NCBI GenBank assembly: GCA_964019425.1
Contig: OZ025816.1
Span: forward strand, 248,001-312,000
Length of the DNA stretch: 64,000 nt
Direction of reading: 5' to 3'
DNA from: Flectonema sp. DT1601
Lineage: Eukaryota > Euglenozoa > Diplonemea > Diplonemida > Diplonemidae
In this document: piece by piece, positions 55,684 to 64,000 of the stretch
How positions within the stretch are numbered: position 1 is the first letter of the stretch
Layout: every line of letters begins with the position of its first letter
Notes under the pieces: model-generated
Seen by the model: the letters and a program-made list of their open reading frames with translations, nothing else
Database searches by the model: none
What the model was told of the DNA's origin: nothing
Position numbers and translations under genes: made by a program

Positions 55684-56048
55684 TCAGAATGGATGGCCTA
55701 TATTTGTGTGGTGTTGTGGTACAAAGAACTGTCCTCCATACTGCTTTTTTTTTCTTTTATCAAAGAATCACATACCGAGCCTCTGTGGTTAAAAACTGCG
55801 AATTGCTGGTTGTGAAAGAATGACTCGTACGTCTTAGTAGTCTGTAGCTTCTTTCTGGCTATTGGTTCGAACCTGTTAACCTTGTGCATGTAACCGAACA
55901 CTGCAAAAACAAATCCAAGAATGCACTCTGCAACGATGATCGGGTGGAGTACATCGCTATCAGATATGCTGTGGTACTGGGTTGCTGTTGCGAGTGCGTG
56001 GACCAACAATAACATACCAACCATAGATACTATTCCCGAAACCGTCAT
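55684..56048 (-). CDS. EMC5: ER membrane protein complex subunit 5 (MMGT1-like)
   Basis: The frame from ATG 56048 has two membrane segments (about residues 3-22 and 37-56) with a lumenal loop between, then a cytosolic part with FEPIARKKLQTTKTYESFFH and FAVFNHRGS, matching the EMC5 order of a membrane hairpin, a K..TF..... stretch and Y.VFNHRG. EMC5 is a core subunit of the insertase that places tail-anchored and multipass proteins in the ER membrane. At 55775 a GTATGT donor and GCAG at 55741 would remove 35 nt, with phase 0 kept, giving 109 residues ending GHPF. Reading through gives 116 residues, ending at 55698. The 35-nt length is half that of other introns here, so both forms remain open. 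Confidence 0.85.
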
Positions 56049-56563
56049 TTTTTTTAATTTTTTTTTTTTTTTTTTTTTAAATAAAAGCGTCGTACCCTTT
56101 AATGAATAGAAAAATAACTGAACCTACCCACAACCTTGAACAGAATTTTTATCGCTAGCACACACGCCCGACATGAGTTTTTTTTTTTTTTTTAAAAAAT
56201 TATCACATTTGAAGCAAAAAAAGGCTTCACGGGTGGCTAACAAAATAAAGGCATCGAATAGGGGGAAAAGGAAAGGGGGAAAAAAAAAAAAAAGAATACA
56301 CGGTAAATAACAGATTTCGAAAGCAATTATAACTCGCTTACTTTGTTTGCACTACTTGAATCAAACTAGAAGAAAATACTCGCGGGGTAGAGACGTTAAC
56401 CTAATTTGACACAAAACGAGATATAGTTGTATTTTTTGATTTGTTACACATTGCATTTAATTTATAATTTTATACAGACAGAGCACACGTATCGCTGTGG
56501 CCGTTGCGTTCGGACATCTGTTTTTTATTCGATGTGAATTGCAACGGCAAAATATAACAGATT
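56049..56563. other. Intergenic, nothing recognised
   Basis: About 515 bp with T22 at about 56056-56078, T15 near 56180 and A15 near 56280. No gene signal. Confidence 0.5.
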
Positions 56564-58012
56564 TTACATTCCAGGCTGCGAAGCATCAGTAATCCACTTC
56601 CACATAATCTTTTCCTCCTGAGCACGTGCGGCAACCAAGTCTGGAGGATCAGCCGGGTTGATTTGTCTTAAATCTCCGTGATGAGCTCCACTTGGGATAA
56701 TAATAACGGGACAGGACTCCTTTGTTTGTTTTAAGAACCCACCACCGTGCCATGGATCTCTCAAACCGTTTGACCAAATTACATTCGTGACTGCTGACTC
56801 AGCTGAGTTTATGGCATAGCCACCAAAGGTTTTAGCTAAGTGGTTTGTTTGCGGTTGGGTTTTCCAAAATTTTTGGCAGATTTCATTTTGTTGTTGGAGG
56901 TTGAATGTATAATTACGAACACCTCTACCACTGAAACAGTGAAGAGTTTCAGTGCAGCTTTGATATCCCCATGGGTCATTCATTATGAACTGTTCATTAA
57001 AAAGTGTTGGAGGACCCCCTCCTGGGATTCCACCCTGAGGAGGAGCACTGAAAGGAATATCTAAGCAGTTGTTCTTTACGGGGTAGTACCATGACATGAT
57101 TTCACGGGCTGCTTTTAACAATCCTTCGGTATCACCAATAGATGCTTTGTTTAATTGAGAACAACTGGCGTTAACTGGGGATGCTGGGACAGCACCAATT
57201 GCGTAGGAATAGTCCATCTGTGGGAGAGTTTCGATAACATCTGTCCACATGTAAGTTAAATAATCACTTGACACCTTGTCGTTACATGGTTGGAGGTATT
57301 TTAGTAAAGTGTTGGTTCCTGCAGGAGTCTGACTCATGCTTTCAATTAGTTTTGTAACAGCAGTGACCTTGTCAAAACAACCAGCATCTGTGTAGTCTTT
57401 ATCAACGATATCAATCCAAGTGTAAGGAGTCACTCCCTGTTCTGACCAGTGCTGTGGGTCATAGTAACCAACTGGTGCTGATGCTGCCAAACCTCCAACA
57501 GTAACATTTGGGTACTTCACTCTGAAGAATGTTGTTAAAGTTCCTCCGTAAGATCCACCGAAAGAAACGACAGGACAGTTGGTTGCGTTGTTCTTAATTT
57601 TAAAATCTTTAAGTAAAGAGGCAAAGTCATCAAGTGCATGTTCAGTCTTCAGGTAAACAGCATTCTCTGGAGTAAGGGATTCGTTACCAAAAGGAAGAGA
57701 CTTTCCGTAGTATCTGTGCTCTCCAAACACTACCATGGCTCCCCATTTCTTAGCCAAGTCGTTGACCACGAATCCAGTGACTCTCCAAAAAGCATCGATC
57801 CCTCCTTCATTACCAGTGTAGAAAAGGATTGGTCCCTTACAACCATTTTCTAATTTCCCCCTTCCATCCCACTGGTCGGAATTTGTTAAATATCTCATTT
57901 GGTAACTACCAAGAGCTGGATTCGCATGATCTAATGGCTGCGTAATATAGTTTTCTGTATAAGTCGGATAATCCGGAGCCAAGGTCAGTGCTGAACTGAG
58001 TAGCTTCAACAT
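56564..58012 (-). CDS. S28 family serine carboxypeptidase (Pro-X carboxypeptidase-like)
   Basis: A 482-residue frame, the length of the S28 family (PRCP and DPP7 are about 490). After a short hydrophobic N-terminus (probable signal peptide, residues 1-12) comes the start of the catalytic domain with Y.TQPLDHANP and LFYTGNEGGIDAFW. The hydrophobic pocket motif FGEHRYYGKSLPFG, the nucleophile elbow FGGSYGG (Ser at about 162) and the Asp loop NGLRDPWHGGG follow. The catalytic His is in IPSGAHHGDLR. These enzymes act in lysosomes or outside the cell and remove residues after proline. CysN-glycosylation-type NXT/S sites are several, fitting secretion. CCAACACAG ends 12 nt before the ATG. Triad complete. 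Confidence 0.96.
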   Translation of the reverse strand: MLKLLSSALTLAPDYPTYTENYITQPLDHANPALGSYQMRYLTNSDQWDGRGKLENGCKGPILFYTGNEGGIDAFWRVTGFVVNDLAKKWGAMVVFGEHRYYGKSLPFGNESLTPENAVYLKTEHALDDFASLLKDFKIKNNATNCPVVSFGGSYGGTLTTFFRVKYPNVTVGGLAASAPVGYYDPQHWSEQGVTPYTWIDIVDKDYTDAGCFDKVTAVTKLIESMSQTPAGTNTLLKYLQPCNDKVSSDYLTYMWTDVIETLPQMDYSYAIGAVPASPVNASCSQLNKASIGDTEGLLKAAREIMSWYYPVKNNCLDIPFSAPPQGGIPGGGPPTLFNEQFIMNDPWGYQSCTETLHCFSGRGVRNYTFNLQQQNEICQKFWKTQPQTNHLAKTFGGYAINSAESAVTNVIWSNGLRDPWHGGGFLKQTKESCPVIIIPSGAHHGDLRQINPADPPDLVAARAQEEKIMWKWITDASQPGM

Positions 58013-58430
58013 GTTGTGGTGTTACTGTGTTGGTAATATACGCTTGTCTTCGTTATTCTCATCCTCAACGGCGAGTCGTTAGAAAATCACATTGTAATTA
58101 CTGTGTAATAAATGAGTTTTCAAGTATCTAAGCTGCAAATAAACAAGTCGAGAAAAAGAGCTGTACATGACAATATATTATTGCCTTAGTGGAGAGGTAT
58201 GCTGCAAGCAGCTAACATAAAAAGAAAGAAGGGGGTGAAAAAAAAAAGGTTTTTTATTCGGAAAAAGATAATCGCCGAACAAAACCATCTGTTGAGGGAA
58301 ACTAATAGAAAGGACAACAATGTGACCCTAATTTCTACTACGTTACGTCATAACAGGGAATGGGTGGGATAAAAAGAAAACACAGAAATTGTTTAAAAAG
58401 TAATCAAAAAATAAGTGATAAGGAGGGAAC
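58013..58430. other. Intergenic, nothing recognised
   Basis: About 420 bp between the tubulin stop and the S28 gene, mixed sequence with one short A run. Serves as tubulin 3' region and S28 leader. Confidence 0.55.
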
Positions 58431-61709
<3,279 letters not shown>

Positions 61710-62504
61710 TTATCCTCCTTTAAAAGCAGCTTTCACATTCTTCCTATTGCACGGATTAGATGATGAGGAAGACGAAGATGAGTTAGACGCTGCGACCGTC
61801 GCAGTGGCCATTCTTGAATGAGTTGATATAACAGGAAGGTGAGATGATGACGATGACGTACTAGAAATTAACTTCCTAGAAGTTGTTGAGTTTTTCCTAC
61901 TTCCCCTCAGGCGTCGTCTGAGAACTAATGAAACAGCCTTTTCAGGTTGAGGTCCTTCATTTACTTTCTGAATTTTTTTTTTTTTTTTTTTTTACGAATT
62001 TAAAAGCTCACCCATGAGTTTGGTAGTAATTAAAATAAAACAAACCTTCCAACCAGATTCAGTGCATATGATAGTTTCGGGAGGTCCTTGAAAACAAAAA
62101 TCAACATCAGTACCATACAAGTCGATATCTCCGATATTATAAACCTCATCGTAGCACTGATCTTTGAGATGTTGAGTTTTAACTTCAATATTCAGAAAGC
62201 TGTCAAACTCAATAGAATTTTGAAATGTGTGACAAACATCATAACACGCTCTCAAACTCTCTTGAGGAAGAAAGCGAAACACTTGTCTCAAAACGTCAAT
62301 CGCAATATTGCATATTACAACACTTGGCTTCCGAGTAGCTGTTGAAGTACGATTTGCTATATTTCCTTTGATTTCTATGGTTGAAGGTACTCCAGTATGG
62401 TGTTTGTTGGTGTTGCTGTCTTTTCGTTTTAGTTGACGAAGTGATGGTTTCCTCCAAACAGCTGGAGCACCCTGCGCTGTTGCGCAATCGGCCAGCCGTC
62501 GCAT
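61710..62504 (-). CDS. F-box-like protein, two exons
   Basis: Exon 1 (62504-62046) and exon 2 (61967-61710) join across a 78-nt intron (GTTTGT...TTCAG) in phase 0, giving 238 residues. An F-box-like segment lies at about 65-100: NIAIDVLRQVFRFLPQESLR followed by ACYDVCHTFQN, the usual LP.E.L..IF.FL...L......C..W pattern in looser form. A short domain with DIDLYGTDVDFCFQGPP follows. The exon 2 tail is Arg-rich (LVLRRRLRGSRKN) and then Ser-rich (a run of eight Ser), likely disordered. F-box proteins link substrates to Skp1-Cullin ubiquitin ligases; the substrate domain here is not recognised. AAATTTTCAG ends 13 nt before the ATG. Confidence 0.75.
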
Positions 62505-63505
62505 GTTATTTCAGTGTCTGAAAATTTAAAAACTTAAAAAGAAATTATCCAATGAAAAAATATTTTAGAAAAAAAAAACACAATGCAAAACGTACAACAA
62601 AAAAAAAAAAAAAACGATGGTTACCAAAACCATAAAAAACTTTTTTTTTTTTTTTTTTATTGAGACAAAGTAGTAAACCAGAAATAATACTGTACAAAAA
62701 TAGATTTTTTTTTTTTTTTGAAAATTTCAATTTTCTGGGTAATGAGATACTAACTAAGAAGAAACAACAAAAAAACAATCAAAAAAAAAAAAAAAAAACT
62801 ACACAAATCCTCTTGATAGGATTAGAAATAAAATTGTCAACAGGAGTATAGATCCCATGAAACCTTGTTCGCATATCTCTTTATGGACACTATAGAGTTA
62901 AGAAGTATTCTGAACCCCACATGCATGCCATTTGTCAATTTTCTACTTCATTCAGTTATAGAAAGAAGTAAAAAAAGAAAAAAAATATATATATTTGAAA
63001 AAATTAAGAAAATAAATAATCCATCGGAGCTCTCAAGAAAGATAATTGAGAAAAAAAAGGGGGAGAAAACAAAAAAACAAAAAAGGAAAATCGAAATACA
63101 TATCGAAGCGGGTAAAATCTGTCCCACGTCGTCACTCGAAAAAAAGGTATTATTAAAAAGCAGTGGAGTCAAGGAAATTATCCTGTAGGGAATCTTCTCT
63201 CAAAGCAGACTGCGAATTGAAATTTAAAAAACGGAAGAAAATGGTCCCAAGACTGGGTGGAACAAAAAAAAGCAGTACGCGAACCACGTGTGATACCAAT
63301 TCTCTGCAACATAAATAAAAGAGTAATTATGTAGTGGAAAAAAAAATAAATCTCTTTCAACCAAAAAAACAAAACAAAATTCCCCATTACAGACGATAAT
63401 ACCGCTGAGCACACACAGGGAAACATTTGACATAAATAAAATAAACATCTTTTTAATCTGAATAGTTTCTTCTTCTCCGGTTTCATCGATGCAAAAAAAA
63501 AAAAA
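62505..63505. other. Intergenic with homopolymers and a dispersed repeat
   Basis: About 1 kb between the F-box-like gene and the TTL stop. T/A runs lie near 62598-62614, 62641-62659, 62705-62719 and 62779-62797. The right end holds copy 2 of the A-tailed repeat. No gene accepted. Confidence 0.55.
63421..63500 (+). repeat. Dispersed A-tailed repeat, copy 2
   Basis: Shares TTAATCTGAATAGTTTCTTC (63453-63472) exactly with the copy near 18.0 kb, plus flanking TGACAT, AAATAAAA and a TCCG...TCGATGCAAAA end leading into a short A run. It lies just beyond the TTL stop and on the strand opposite to the genes. Confidence 0.5.
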
Positions 63506-64000
63506 TTACTGGAATAACAATCCACTCCTCATCTGTAATTTAACAAAGTCGTTTGGTCTTCCCTCTTTGAGTCTTCTCTCGCATAGCCAGTTTGCTGTGG
63601 GTGAGTTTTTTAGAACGATCTCAGCCATGTCTCTTGTCATATCCATCTTTAAGTACTCTGCGATTGCTGGGGAACCATTTACTTCAAGTAGCCATGCTCG
63701 GTTGTTATCGTCAATCATAAAATCAAAACCGAATAATTGAAATGAAACCATCGGAGGTGGAGCAGACATCAACGACGGAGATGCCGCCAGGAATGTCGTT
63801 GCGGTAATCCTATTCAACTGTGGTTCTATGTCTCGATAAAATGAACCAGGAGGATCTAAAGATTGCATGTATGTTTCCAGTTCATCAAACCAAAGTTCAT
63901 TTCCTTCTTCAAATTCTCCAAATCGATCTCCATTCTCCTGAATATGATGGTTAGTTAAATGCATTAAATGATTATTCAATTTCCCCAAAGCCCCTTCCTC
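63506..64000 (-). CDS. TTL: Tubulin-tyrosine ligase, 5' end beyond window
   Basis: The frame is open to the right edge, so only the C-terminal 164 residues are seen. It reads LMHLTNHHIQENGDRFGEFE with EGNELWFDEL, then FQLFGFDFMIDDNNRAWLLE with VNGSPA, which follows TTL itself (CHLTNHCIQ...YEEGNE and FQLFGFDFMVD...WLIEVNGAPA). These carry the ATP-grasp residues for Mg-ATP (the E.N of EVNGSP). TTL adds Tyr to the C-terminal Glu of detyrosinated alpha-tubulin in an ATP-dependent reaction. Some TTL-like relatives glutamylate instead, but the motif set is TTL-like. It is the most upstream gene of the cluster, five kilobases from beta-tubulin. Confidence 0.9.
   Translation of the reverse strand, partial: EEGALGKLNNHLMHLTNHHIQENGDRFGEFEEGNELWFDELETYMQSLDPPGSFYRDIEPQLNRITATTFLAASPSLMSAPPPMVSFQLFGFDFMIDDNNRAWLLEVNGSPAIAEYLKMDMTRDMAEIVLKNSPTANWLCERRLKEGRPNDFVKLQMRSGLLFQ

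Overview
The window is nuclear DNA of a flagellated unicellular eukaryote. It carries beta-tubulin, an axonemal dynein heavy chain, tubulin-tyrosine ligase, a 26S proteasome lid subunit, LSM4, EMC5 and a COMMD protein. The code is standard, with all three stops in use. Several genes have short GT-AG introns (63-107 nt, one of 250 nt; donors mostly GTATGT, GTTTGT or GTGTGT). A/T homopolymer runs of 18-37 nt are very frequent between genes. I cannot name the species. The one-strand gene order, splice-acceptor-like CAG just before most start codons and a beta-tubulin tail ending in Tyr would suit a euglenozoan-like protist. The cis introns argue against a trypanosomatid. This lineage call is inference.

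Layout: every gene I can support, about 23 in 64 kb, lies on the minus strand and reads from right to left. From the right edge: tubulin-tyrosine ligase (5' end outside), an F-box-like protein, a 1.8-kb gap with a strongly foldable RNA-like segment, beta-tubulin, an S28 serine carboxypeptidase, EMC5, a coiled-coil/RS-tail protein, an ankyrin protein, a ubiquitin-like+LRR protein, a 13.5-kb dynein heavy chain gene, a second ankyrin protein, PSMD13/Rpn9 (four exons), a Pro/Ala-rich protein, a second ubiquitin-like+LRR protein, an acidic-tailed unknown, a COMMD protein, a Dpy30/RIIa-like plus four-rhodanese protein, a 3-kb gap, LSM4, a two-RRM protein, a 13-kb gene-poor block, a coiled-coil/polyQ/PDZ protein, a TPM-domain membrane protein, a DsbA-like thioredoxin-fold protein, an NTF2-like protein, a very small protein and a coiled-coil protein cut by the left edge.

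Several gene models had to be extended by reading splice sites. The dynein C-terminus, the N-terminal CPYC half of the DsbA-like protein, two middle pieces of PSMD13, the second RRM and the F-box protein tail all lie in exons separated by short introns.

The gene-poor blocks (about 6.9-20.2 kb, 22.0-25.0 kb, 59.9-61.7 kb) hold homopolymer runs, poly(T)/poly(A) palindromes, a microsatellite and small dispersed repeats. Two segments look like structured RNA genes. The one at 8.35-8.58 kb ends in an Sm-type site plus hairpin and has a GT donor in its first stem-loop, as expected of a spliced-leader or spliceosomal snRNA. A 131-bp Tc1/mariner-type MITE with TA target duplication lies at 35.07-35.20 kb. 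I saw no tRNA, rRNA, CRISPR array or retrovirus-like element.

Functionally the cluster mixes cytoskeleton/flagellum genes (tubulin, TTL, dynein, perhaps the Dpy30-like protein) with housekeeping genes. This fits co-transcription by position rather than operons by function.
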